Below are positions 23,533 to 34,530 of a stretch of DNA of 64,000 bases, in pieces (within the stretch, counting starts at the first letter, position 1; every line of letters begins with the position of its first letter). A model generated the notes under the pieces. The model saw nothing but the letters and a program-made list of their open reading frames with translations, was not told the DNA's origin and ran no database searches. The stretch covers positions 142,704,518 through 142,768,517 of the forward strand of contig CM036617.1 in the NCBI GenBank assembly GCA_020746105.1. The letters are read 5' to 3'. Both the position numbers and the translations under genes were made by a program. Source of the DNA: Trogon surrucura (taxonomy: Eukaryota > Chordata > Aves > Trogoniformes > Trogonidae).

Positions 23533-24475
23533 TGACAGTTGAGCATTATCTCTCACCTCACAAGTACAGTAGTCCCTGACTTACTTATACTTCTGGGATG
23601 ACAGAAAAAATCTTCAGAAGTAAAATTTTAAAATGCTACAATGAGCTTATTACTTCTGTTCCTCCATCTAGAACATCCTGAGAAGATGACAAAAGGTCTT
23701 GGAAATTCATTAATTTAAAGTACTGCTGACTTTCTTGCTGCAAACATATATATGGATACAGAAAAAAAAAAAAAAAGAAAAAAAAGGTCAACCAATGATT
23801 GAATCACTTCTAGCAATACTTTAAGACATCATAGGATCTTGTGCCAGTGTAACATTTTGTCTGCTTGTGAGAATCCCATAAGAAACAAAAAAAAACATAC
23901 CTGAAGGGAGATGATAAGATTAGACACATAGCTTGCTATATTTTGAGCATATATGATTCAGAAATCTATAAGGGAAAACCCCCTGCCTCATCATCCTTAC
24001 TGTAGACCATAAGCTAAAGTCAAACCAAAATGAACTCATTGGAATAAAATGGTTCCACACAGAGTATTTTAAAACACTGGGGACATTTTCAGATTTGTAG
24101 AGGTTTGGGGACATCTTCCTGGTGACTTTCTGGTTCACTAAGTTATGCCATATAAATAATCCAGTATAAAACTTAAAATACCAGCTTAATGCTGTATGAC
24201 CAACCTGATTAAAAAGTCCATTTTTAATAACTTTGCAATTAATCAAAGAGTTTTTTACATTAAGAAATAGATTTAAGTATGATTACTGATTTATAAGCAT
24301 TCTAACTCAGAGCCAATGCATTTTTATTTCGTTTCCCTGAACTTACACTAGAGATCAAGTAATCCTATTTATTGTAATTTTGAGTAACATCATCTATAAG
24401 AGATTATGATGTTTAGTTTTGATGCATTTCAATTCATTTTCATAATGCTTGCTAATCTGCATTCTTTTTCCTCAG

Positions 24476-24511
24476 GGTCCATGTAGTGAAACCTTAAATA
24501 CAACTCTAAAG
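24476..24511 (+). other. Candidate 36-base micro-exon (splice signals only)
   Basis: A branch-like TGCTAAT and a pyrimidine-rich CTTTTTCCTCAG precede 24476, and AAAG|GTATTT follows 24511. The enclosed 36 bases are open in one frame over 12 codons (Gly-Pro-Cys-Ser-Glu start). Such matches occur by chance in introns. There is no family resemblance. Confidence 0.15.
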
Positions 24512-24707
24512 GTATTTATGCAGGATCTATGATTTATCTCAGTTTTCCTTACAGGACTGGGGGGTGATGCAGTATCAGAGCACTTACTCTCAAGTTGCAG
24601 AAAGGCAGAGGAGGGAGATCTCTGTGTCTGATTTTGGCACAGAAGAGGAGCTATGTGTTCACTGTCCTGCATTTTATTTGCAACTAACATTTTTTTTCTC
24701 CTTGCAG

Positions 24708-24813
24708 CTGAAGCCCCTAACAAAAGGGAAAGAATGAAACGAGACAAAAAAGCATCTGCTCTGCATGGAATTGGGCCAGTCCAGTCAAGTTTAAAGACTG
24801 AATCATTTGAGGG
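24708..24813 (+). other. Candidate 106-base exon (splice signals only)
   Basis: A strong acceptor-like TTTTTTTTCTCCTTGCAG ends at 24707, and a fair donor GG|GTATGAG begins at 24814. Between them one frame is open and reads a basic, Lys/Arg-rich segment (containing KRERMKRDKK) followed by a polar stretch. The acceptor splits a codon, so it does not join in frame to the micro-exon at 24476. I do not recognise the peptide. It may be a cryptic or non-coding exon, or chance. Confidence 0.2.
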
Positions 24814-26923
24814 GTATGAGACTGGCAATTTACTAATTACTACAACTTATTAAAAAGGCATGAAAAGCTCCCTAATTACATATTTGGATGCTAAGTAGCC
24901 ATTCTCAGCTTCAGAGACAGCATGACTTTCTCTTGCAGTCTTGTCCCAGACCACACATTAAAGAAAAGCGGCATCATAAAGCGTCAGGCATTTTAGATGC
25001 TAGGAACTAAATATTGTAAAAGAGTTAATCAAATTGTTACTTGAGGCTTTAGGCTACTTTCTTGTTTAGCTCTTATTGAAAGCTAAGAAATTTCAGTCAT
25101 CTTACAGTATATCCATTTGTAAATATGTAGTAAATCTCCCTGAAATTACCATATCTCCTATATCTTTCAAAAGCAGCACAGTACATTAATCCCAACCACC
25201 TTTCCTACCCTTCCAGGCTAAGATCACTGGATCATTAGTTTTAAACATCTATTACACTGAAAAATTCAAACAAATCCTGAAAAGCTTACGGACACAAAGA
25301 CATTCAAAAGTTTGGAAGTGCCAGAGTTAATGTTGACAGCCTTAATTCAGCCCCCTTGTGGGTATTAATTATGAGAGAGAGTCTTTAATTACATGGTCTT
25401 ACACTTTTTTTTTTTTCCACAGAAACACTGCCTCATTTAATGCAAAAGTTCAATGGGGCTCAGCACAGGGAAATCTATTTACAATTGCTTTTATACAAAT
25501 TACCCAATGCCTTTATTTACTGCATATCATCCAAAGCCAGCACTAAATAGAAAATTATTCACTTCCTACATGAATGTTTTTTTTTCCTTAAATAATGTAT
25601 CCACCTAGTGTCAGACAGCTCCACGAACATTCTTGAATTTATCTATAAAAGACACCCTTGAAAGTTGATATTAATATGAAATTAATATGTAAAAACTTGT
25701 ATATTACACAAAGTCCAATATATACACAAAGTCAAATGCCGAGTTTGGAGTGTGTGGCAAACCACCTGCCTAGAGCACAGATACAAACCAGCCCTTTTCA
25801 CACATACTCAACCCTGGGCAGAAGCACAGAGGGCCTCCAGGCAGCATGCTCGTTTTCTCTGCTTACAGGAAAAGAAATCATGTCCAGATAGTTAATGCTG
25901 TTGTCTGAAAAGGAGTGTCCATTCATTGCTACTAGTTACAAAATTTAAAATCAAAAAAAATCCCACCACGCAAGCACGAAATGAAAATCAACAGCTGTCC
26001 CTGCAACAAGCATTTAAATACAACATATGTGTGAAGCCCAAGCAATTTAAAGCCAATCCTGTTTTTTCTTTTTTATAGCAAGAGCTCTACAGCTGTATGA
26101 GCACTTATTATACACCTATTTCTTTTGCTAAAACAACAGTCAGATAACAGTGACTTCTTATGAAAAATACTAATCCTGCGTGTAAAATTCACATAAACTT
26201 GGTTGTGCTCTTTGGACAGATATATGTAGACAGGTAATACACTTTCAGGGGAGAAAAGACAGATAAGATTTCTGTGGCTAGTTTTTGGCATGCGTAGCAC
26301 CCAAATTACAAGCAGCATTTCACCACAACTGAAAACAGTATGCAGAAGACCCATCTCATGTAACCTTGGTCATCTGAAAGATAGGTGTCTAGCTCAGGTT
26401 ACCCTTCCAGCTTCCCTCCATCATCAGCAGCCAAGGGAGCTTCCCAGGAATGCTTCATCCCGTCTGTTCTAGCTTAACTGCAGGTTATACTACAGTCAGC
26501 CAAACTATATGAAACAGTCTGTACAAGTTGACTACAGTCCATTAAACTAGGATCTGAAGAGTGTTTGTAGCCTTTTTAAAAACTACAGAATAGTAAATGT
26601 CACAGTTGCATATAACTCAGAGGAGCTCAGCTCTCCTGCCAATGCAATTCACAAAGAAGATAGTGACACCACCAGGGCTATTTGCTGCAGCATCACTTAC
26701 CTTTAAAATCTCCCACCAAATGCTGAGCCAGGCAGAATTCAATCCTGAGATGAGGTTGCAAGAGTGACTGAAGCATGGTGGCTACGCTGCTGCCTTATTT
26801 CATTTACAGTAAAAAAAGAACTGATGAGGACTTTCTGAGTAACTGAGTCTTTCCTTGCCTAAGGGGTAACCATGCTACGTAAAACCAAAAAAATCTAATA
26901 TGAAAAGATTATACAGGAATAAA

Positions 26924-26957
26924 AATCCCTCAATCCTATAAATCCCTCAATCCTATA
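26924..26957 (+). repeat. Tandem duplication, 17-base unit x2
   Basis: AATCCCTCAATCCTATA is repeated twice in direct succession without mismatch. It looks like a recent short duplication. Confidence 0.93.
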
Positions 26958-29868
26958 ACCCATTCCCTCAACACACACATCTCTAAGGATTCTTACAACC
27001 TCTTCCACAGAGATAACTTGAAAGCTGGAAAAGGAAAAGTAGGTGGGTAACCGGCAGGCAGAGATCCTAATTTTCTCAGAAAGCTGTCACAGAAGTTCAG
27101 GCTTTTTGCATACAATCTGATGACATTTTCATTTTTTCCAGAAAATCTAGACCTGGTCAGTCATAAAAGACATGTGACACAGAGATGGAGCAATGAGATG
27201 GGGCTGAGTTCCAGCCTAGTGCCTCTGAGTAGAGAGGGATCAAATAAGAAACCCCAAATCATTCACGAATGGCCAGTCACAATCTGAAGACCACACTAAT
27301 TTTCTGGAAAATGCTTCAATAAACTCGAACGAAAGCCATATACTATTAAACCAACAGAGGCATAAACACCAAGGTCTGTTTCAGCTGATAGAAAGCCAAC
27401 AAAGAAATAGTAGTACAACTCACAACTGTTGTGGGGAAAAAGGCTGAAGATTATAAAGGTATTTTTATTCTTGGCTGACACTTCTATCAACCCAAGCCAA
27501 AAATCACAAGAAAAAGAATAGCTGCTTTCCTTTATCCACATAAAAGGATTCTGTGCTGAGCAGCACTTAAGAAAAATGATCAGATTGTGATTATATAACC
27601 CTAGCATGAACTTGGTGACCAGTATAGTCATGTCAAATTAGGATGCATTATTCAAGCAGCAGGGAAGGATGAAAGTGTTTACCATCAGATATTAAAAAAC
27701 CTGCATTTCCCTTTCTTCTAACCTGTTCCCTTCTTTTCCCTTTGCTGGCTATGTTGGTGGGCTGGCTCACTTACTGTACCAGCTCTTCTTCAAAAACGGA
27801 GAAATTATCAGTAACAGATGGTGATAGTAACTGAAAAGAAAAGGAAAGACATCGAGTCATTATTTCTCCGATCTGCTTTTTTTACCAGAAGCTTCCATCT
27901 TCTCTCCCTGTCAGGAAGCTGTTTTACTTCTTGCTCCTGTCATCCCAAGACCTCTGCCAGTTTTTTCCTCTTTTCCTTCATACTAAGGTCCCCATCCTGA
28001 TTTTTGCCAGGGCCTCTTCACCTGACCCCACTCTTACTTTCTTTACCATTTTTTTAAACTTCTTTTCACTAAAATGCATAGCATTGTGCCTATCATACCT
28101 AGACCACCATCACTTCTTACAAAGAGTTTTGAAAATGAAAAAGAAACAAGGTGGAAGATGTAAATATCATTAAACTGAATGGATGAAACGTGAGAGGAGG
28201 CTAAAGCAATGTAAGTTTTAAGATGTAGTTTAATTATGTCTAATTAGTATAATGCAAAGCAATTGTTATATTATTTAGGTATATTTTGTACGCAGCCGTT
28301 CTCATTGTCTGAAAATTACTGACCATATCATGATGGCTAGCAGGTTTTATTTTTTTACCTCTTTACAGCTTTCAAAACCAACAAAAGCAAAATTTAAGCC
28401 CCCAAAGCCCACAAAACCGGAGTGCAAAAGCCAGCTTTTGTATTATTAAATTGACCAACACAGCACTTATTTACTTACCATGTGAATTTATTGTATACAC
28501 CTTTTTACCTTCCATATGAAGACCATAGTTAAGAGTTTGGAAAACTGAGTTATATATTTTCAACAATATTTAACTCCTCTATCAACTCAGCTTAGATTGT
28601 CTTGCTCCTTTTCTTAGTCATTAACAATGAAATATAGAAAAAAGAGTTATCTGCCTTGGTACTATGGAATTACATGTGGATATCCAAACACATATGGAGA
28701 CAAAAATTTCTTTTTCACTCACTTTTTTGTAAGTAAGCATTTGACAGTAGAAATAAGCATTTTAAACCTTGGGTAAATATCTTACTCAGATAACATGATT
28801 GCTTGATTCTAGAAGTAAGCTAAAAGACTTTCCGTTGCACAGACCAGCTCCCTCTTGGACGCCCTTAAAAGATTTCCTGGCTTACCATTAATATATGATA
28901 GAGATCATGTAAAAAGTTGCATCTCTTTTGAGGACAAGTAATGTGGTGAACTGGTGACATCATGGCATCACCAGAGACCCGAAGCCATAGTCCTTTTAAG
29001 AGCATTGTAATACAATTTTAGCTTTTCATTGCAAATAACCTTATTTTGCCTTTATTTGCTTTTTAGAGTAATCAAAAAAATCAGAAACCATCCAGAAATC
29101 AGAACCACCAAAACAAAACACTGTTGCTGGTATGAAACAGCGCTCATTCTTCCTCTCCTCTGCGCTAATTCACACACTCGCCTCAATTGTCCGACTTCTC
29201 CCGATGTACTCTCAAGGGAAAGAAATGGGAGTGATTTTGAGCACTCAGCTTAGGATCCTGCTCTGAATGGCTCTGAGCAGGGGCATCCACCTCTTTCCTT
29301 GGACTTCAGCAGGGGTCTAAGTTCCTACCTTGTACACGCTCTCTGTTGGCACAGCACGCCTTTTTCAAGAGGAAGTGGGATCCACAGGACCATGCCGTGA
29401 AGATCATGGAGCACAAGGACATCTCGCATCATTTTGAAAGATAAGGAATGCTTACAGACTAACCCATGCCTCTTAACTCTGAATACAAAAGCATTTCTTC
29501 TAGAAGAAAGCTATCTATCCGCGAATTATTCAAAACCCTTTCCTTAATATTGTGCACCAACATTTAACATTTCAGCATGTCCTTCTCTTTAGAACAACAA
29601 CAGTAGAAACCGGTAACTGTTCCTCTACCCAGAAACACTCTATCACCTATTTGGAAGACATTTTTCCTTCATGCACGCTTTCACGTTGTATCTTATTCTA
29701 TAGAAGCTAAGCAGCACATAGGACACTTGTGCAACAGTTGGTTGCTTCAGGAAGAAATCACAGCCCAGCAGTGGCAGAAGGCAGTGAAGTGCAATTCCAA
29801 GAAGTAAGCCTGAGCACTTCTAGTATTGGTCAGGTCCAGGACCACCTTGCCCTTCTCCCTCCCACCTT

Positions 29869-29870
<2 letters not shown>

Positions 29871-29899
<29 letters not shown>
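29871..29899 (+). repeat. Poly(T) run of 29
   Basis: An unbroken run of 29 T follows a C/T-rich lead-in. It could mark the tail of a minus-strand retroposed copy, but the sequence on its right side is not recognisable as one. Confidence 0.95.
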
Positions 29900-31150
29900 G
29901 TATTTCCAATGCTTTTCTTGGCACCCCCTGACATTCCACCAGACTGACAGCTGAGCAGCACCTCACTAATGTATTACCTGATTCCATTGAGTACTTTCAC
30001 ATGTGGAGTTTTGCACATCCAGTATTCAAACAGTGACAGTAACAAATAGGGTATTAATTAACAACACAGTGATTAAAGACTTAGGATTCCAACATCTATA
30101 ATAATGTTCCAAAGATAGTGTCCCTGCATGGGGGCATCTGTAAATCAGGGTGCATGCAAAATGAGCTCTTCTCTTTCTCAGCTCATTGCCATTCCCTGAG
30201 TACTAATGAGGTTAACAAGGCAGAGCTGAAGCATTTGAATCAACCCTTACTTTTGCAGAGGACTTAATGAATCATGGGCAGACCATTCATATCATGTGTT
30301 TTGCAGCAATAAGGGGAAGTTGATTAAGCAGTTTACTAACCCACAGTGTATGAAAGTCACAGTATATCAGAAGGAACCCAACCAGTTACATGAGAAACGT
30401 TCTCAACATACAATTTGATTATCTCATTATGTTTCACCACAGTTTGTCTAACTTAAAAATTTGCTTCTAGATCATTTCATTCTTCCTTTTTTCCTCACTG
30501 TTAAAAAACAATGACAGGTCAGATGGAAATTCCTTCTCCAATAAGTCTGCAGTTCAAAGTTGATTAAAATGTCATATATGTAACAAAAATACTGGCATTC
30601 AGTCAAAATCTGACAAATTAGTTACGGCTTGTCCACTCCACATTCAACTATAAAATATGATATTACCAAATATGCTCACCTAACAAAGGGTATTGGATTT
30701 CTGACTGAATTCCCTCTATTTGACACTCTCCTAATACACAAATATATATGGACGTAGTTGGGGATTTTTTTCGAATATTTCAACCTGTTAATGTATACGC
30801 AAATACTTGTAGTCCTGAAAGCCATTTGAGCTTTATTTTTATTTCAAATTCTATTTTCTCTATTTTTTTTCCCCATTTTCCTTTATGTTACATGCATCTT
30901 TGTGCATGGACTTACAAAAGCTGGCAAATAATGAAAATAGCACATTTTCTCAAAGAAAACAGTGGAAATAGGCAAAAGATCAAGATTTTTAAAATACATT
31001 TTTAAAATTAAAGTTACTAACATCCTAGCAAGTTTTAAAATTCTCTGGAGAAATGGTTAAAATAGACTCCTTACCATGCCAATAAAGGTAAATTTGACAA
31101 TGGCTAGGGACAATTACAGAGAGGTGCTTCAGAAACTTTTTTTTCTAGTG

Positions 31151-31190
31151 TTTCTACCAGTGAAGACTGGTTTCTACTGGTGAAGACTAC
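31151..31190 (+). repeat. Imperfect tandem duplication, 20-base unit x2
   Basis: Two adjacent 20-base copies beginning TTTCTAC and containing GTGAAGACT share 16 of 20 bases. It is an older duplication than those at 16.9 and 26.9 kb. Confidence 0.85.
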
Positions 31191-32574
31191 TTGAATTCTA
31201 GAACTGTAACCCCATGGAAACACAAGTGCCTTTGCATCTGTTAGGACCACTTTCGGATTTGTGTCCTACATACAATGGAGATGTGAAACTCAATCTGTGA
31301 TGTTAATGGGATGAAATGGTGATGCTTAATCCTATGGAACGGGCAGAGATCATTTGAACAATCTCTTGAACCTTCATGGCTCTTGGTAAGGTCTTGACCT
31401 TTACCTTCTTACAATAGAGTTTGCTAACGAAAGACATCTTGTTTCTCTCTCTATGTATTATAGTAAACGACATACGTGTTGGTTTCCCTGTCAGGTGATA
31501 TCATAACCAAGATTTGTGACAAGCAAAAAGTGCCTCTTTTACCAAAAATTCCATCCTTTTTTATCAAAGGAAAAAATAACACCCCCACATCACTCTATTT
31601 TTCAAGATAAACCATGCCTGAAAACAAGTTTTTTTCTCTCAGAACAGATATCCTGTGCCTGATGACCAGCTATATGCCCGAAAACACGTTCTTTTATTCA
31701 AAACGAAAAAAAGACACAGTAATAGAAGCAGTTATTTGGAGAAACCTGTTTGTGGCACTCATACACTTGGACTAATAAAAGAAAGCAACCTGTGAAAATG
31801 GGCGTAGCAGAGAATGGGTCTTGCTGTGGCCATTTCTGCTGTCAGCATCCCTGGCATGTACACACTACAGACAGTGGAAGGTTTTAAGAGTTAACAACTG
31901 AACTTTGACTAAACAATAGGTTTGCTAAGGAAGTTGACTAAAGTTTAAGATAACTTCTTCTCCAAATGTCTCTTCAGCAGGCAGATGTTTAGCGAATGGA
32001 AAATTCCTAGACACAAAATAACCAGACAGGAAGCTATGGGTGAGGGAAGAAAGGGGCTGAGAAGCACAGGGGGTTTCTATGAGGAGAGTAGAGAGGCTTG
32101 GATTACGTGAGGTACCTGCCAAAGTTAAGCTTAGCCAGAACACATCTGTAGTTCAGAAGTCAAGAGAGTGCTGCAGAATAAAGACCGTGGGCAATCTTTA
32201 TCCAAATAATGCTGTCCAGCAGTGAGAAAAATAACAATCTATAGTTTGTTATTTTTCTGCCACAGAGAGAGAACAATGATATTTCAGAATCCTGAGCACA
32301 GCCTCTCTGCTCATTGTCAGCTATGGCCTGTTGGGTGTCCCTGAAGAGGGATATTAGCCAGAGCAGCCACACACCTGCACTTCTGGAACAGGATGTATTT
32401 AAGCTCCTGGACATATCTGGAGTCCTAATCAGTCTGGGGATCTAAGAAAAACTGTCCTCGGCTGCAAGTGCCCATTTCCAGGAAGTGATAACATAGAGGA
32501 TACACTGTCAAGGAAATGTGCCTGAAAAGCCGAGTAAAAAGCTAAGTAAAAATTTCATCACCAAACGCATTTTT

Positions 32575-32746
32575 AAGCATTGGAAAGGCCTGCTCAGGGA
32601 TGTGGTTGAGTCACCACACCTGGAAGTATTAAGAAGATCTGTAGATGCAGTGCTTAGGAACATGGTTCAATGTTGGACTTGGCATTGCTAGGTTAAGTGT
32701 GATGATCTTATAGTTCTTTTCCAACCTAAAAGATTCTATGATTCTA
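32575..32746 (+). mobile_element. CR1 LINE 3' fragment
   Basis: About 170 bases match the CR1 3' end. They start with the segment that encodes the last residues of the polymerase (GCATTGGAAAGGCCTGCTCA, then GTGGTTGAGTCACC). They continue through GATGATCTTATAGTTCTTTT and end with two ATTCTATG-type octamer copies (GATTCTATGATTCT). The coding part is interrupted and cannot produce protein. It is in plus orientation, like the copies at 13.3 and 42.8 kb. The divergence suggests an older insertion. Confidence 0.9.
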
Positions 32747-33952
32747 ATGAACCAGTGCTAACAACGTGTTTCAGAAGAAGTGATGACACAGGTCTGTCCT
32801 TGGTAGAACTATGGCCAAAAAGCAAGGATTTTGAATTGCAAGCAGTGATGACAAAACAGTTGAGGAGCTCTGAGCAGTGATACATCAAGAGCTGGACCTA
32901 AGAGAAGCAGAAGTTCTCATTTCTTAGATTTTGCTACCAACAGACTTGAGAATTTCATGCGTGTCGCAGGGGCAAGAAATAGCTTCATAGATAGCAAACA
33001 ATATGTTGTCTATTTGAGAGACATCAACCACTGCCAGGTTCTAGCCAAGTTCCTACCCGCACTAAGAAACTCTAATTTGAGAACGAAAAATATAACCTGG
33101 CATACCCACACTTCGCACGTCAGTCGCTCCCGGCTTAGTGTATGGAGGCTTAAGACCCAACAGCGTAGCAAGTGGCCAAGAAAGGAAGCCATGGCAGCTC
33201 GGCATCAACATTGCCTCACTTGCTCTTCAGCAAAAATAAACCAACCGTCACTGCCTCCCTCTCCCTTGAAACGCAGGTTCCCAATGATTTCCTTCCTATG
33301 TCTCTCCTCCCCTTCGATGGCAATCTTAATGTTTTCCAATGCTTCTGCTCCATTTGGCGCTTCTTTTATGTACTCTCCAGTGCTTTCCCTTTCTATCACC
33401 ACCTACTCCTCATTTTCCCAGTTGCCAGTTGCCTCTTTTACAGTCTGTTCTTCCTTGACTCAACCTGTCACTGCTACTCTTCAGATCTTTTTCTCAGAGA
33501 ATACCCAAACTACACACAGCCCTCTTGTAAATGTTACGGTCTCTTTTCTTTTGGGTCTTTTTTTTCTGTCATCCAGGTCTCTTTTTTTTTTCTGACATCC
33601 AGGTCTCTTTTTTTTCTGTAGTGTTATGTCTAATCAATGCAAAATGACTGCCACATTAAAAAAAATTTCTCAGAGTCTGAGCCATTTCAGAATAAAAATG
33701 AAATTGAGAAGAAAACAGCTTGAGGTCCCCAAGAGTCATAGCAGGCCAAAAGCTTAAACAGAAACCTCATTTTTGTGCTGTGTGGTCTTTGTTCCTCCTT
33801 AAACTCCATGGAACAAACTCCCTGATGTGGATGAAACACAGAATCTTGTGATTGGCAGGTCAGAGCATCCTCTCCAAGAGTGCACCACACCCATAGAGGC
33901 ACACAGCTGTCAAGTAACCTCTGAGAAGCAGCCTAACATCTTAGATTTAGGC
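32747..33952. other. Non-coding DNA with a pyrimidine-rich, stop-poor block
   Basis: The stretch 33230-33620 is strongly C/T-rich on the plus strand. Two overlapping frames stay open there: 212 codons at 32957-33595 and 149 codons at 33172-33621. Both end in runs of Phe/Ser/Leu coded by T-rich repeats, and neither contains a domain I know. Compositional scarcity of stop codons explains them better than coding function. Confidence 0.5.
33565..33617 (+). repeat. Tandem duplication, about 26-base unit
   Basis: Two near-identical copies of a unit containing CATCCAGGTCTC followed by a T-run and TCTG lie head to tail. A third degenerate copy may precede them near 33539. The unit ends in T-runs of varying length, consistent with slippage. 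Confidence 0.85.
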
Positions 33953-34050
33953 CAGTGTTTTCCAACTGCAGGTCATGACCCCACATGGGCTGGGATCAAG
34001 ACAGGGTTCACATGGGGTCACAAAGTGTTACAAAAAGCTAAAGAAATTTT
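33953..34050 (+). mobile_element. hAT-like DNA transposon fragment
   Basis: The sequence begins CAGTGTTTTCCAACTGCAGG and continues through GTCATGACCCCACATGGG to GGGGTCACAAAGTG. This resembles the terminal region of old non-autonomous hAT/Charlie elements, whose ends read CAGTGGTTYTCAAC followed by a GGTC...GACC-type segment. Only one end is recognisable, and there is no transposase. The family call is from memory of general terminal-repeat form and is tentative. Confidence 0.45.
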
Positions 34051-34213
34051 TAAGCTTAAGGATTTCTGTTAGGTTTTCTCCCAGTTGGGGCAGGGGCAAG
34101 GGGAGGAGTGGAGCTGCACACAAACAGATGATCCAAGGAGGCCGATTGTTTCAGAAATCCTGATCCGTGGCCTGTGAGCAAGGGGAATCCTTTGTCTATG
34201 GACTTTTTTTAAA

Positions 34214-34236
34214 TTTTTTTTTTTTTTTTTTTTTTT
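34214..34236 (+). repeat. Poly(T) run of about 23
   Basis: T7-AAA-T23 starting at 34204. It is a simple homopolymer with no associated element recognised. Confidence 0.92.
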
Positions 34237-34425
34237 AGACATATTAGTTTGAAACTAGCCAGAAGTCTGGAAAGGTTTCAGTAACTTTTGCAGACAGACT
34301 AACAAACAAATACAAGAGACATCAGCATGACCATCCTAATAAAAGAACCTGGCTTTCATTAGAAGAATTTGAAGGGGTTCTCAACAGTGAAAGCATTTAT
34401 ACTTCCAGTAGAGTAAAAGGAGGTT

Positions 34426-34530
34426 TTCATTATCCACATTTTTACAGAGGAGAACCTGGCTAGGTGACTTGCTTAATGTCACGCAAAAGTTCTGTGGCAG
34501 AATTGAAAGCTGAGTCCAAAACAGAATCCT
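34426..34530 (-). repeat. MIR-like CORE-SINE relic
   Basis: Read on the plus strand, the segment follows the complement of the MIR core. It begins CATTATCCACATTTTTACAG, then TAGGTGACTTGCTTAATGTC, then TCTGTGGCAGAATTGAAAGC. This parallels 'attatccccattttacagatgagg...aagtgacttgcccaaggtca...agtggcagagc'. The shared order over roughly 100 bases makes this the most convincing ancient SINE here. MIR is an amniote-age family, and copies in birds are few and strongly decayed. The tRNA-derived head is not recognisable. Confidence 0.65.

Larger units (their letters stand above)
14426..24475. other. Unique non-coding DNA, about 10 kb
   Basis: No gene or transposon recognised. The longest open frames are a 137-codon plus-strand frame at 17407-17820 and a 156-codon minus-strand frame at 22344-22814. 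Neither has a domain, a signal peptide or neighbouring exon signals that I can support. The interval contains short tandem duplications, two hairpins and a motif cluster at 16.2-16.4 kb, each listed separately. Confidence 0.55.
24814..32574. other. Unique non-coding DNA, no gene seen
   Basis: AT-rich. The longest open frames are about 110 codons and show no domain. The interval holds two small tandem duplications and a poly(T) run, and no transposon I can name. Confidence 0.6.

Noticed and set aside
29871..29899. Poly(T) as the tail of a minus-strand processed pseudogene
   Set aside because: The sequence to its right has no recognisable transcript-derived body, and no flanking duplication was found.
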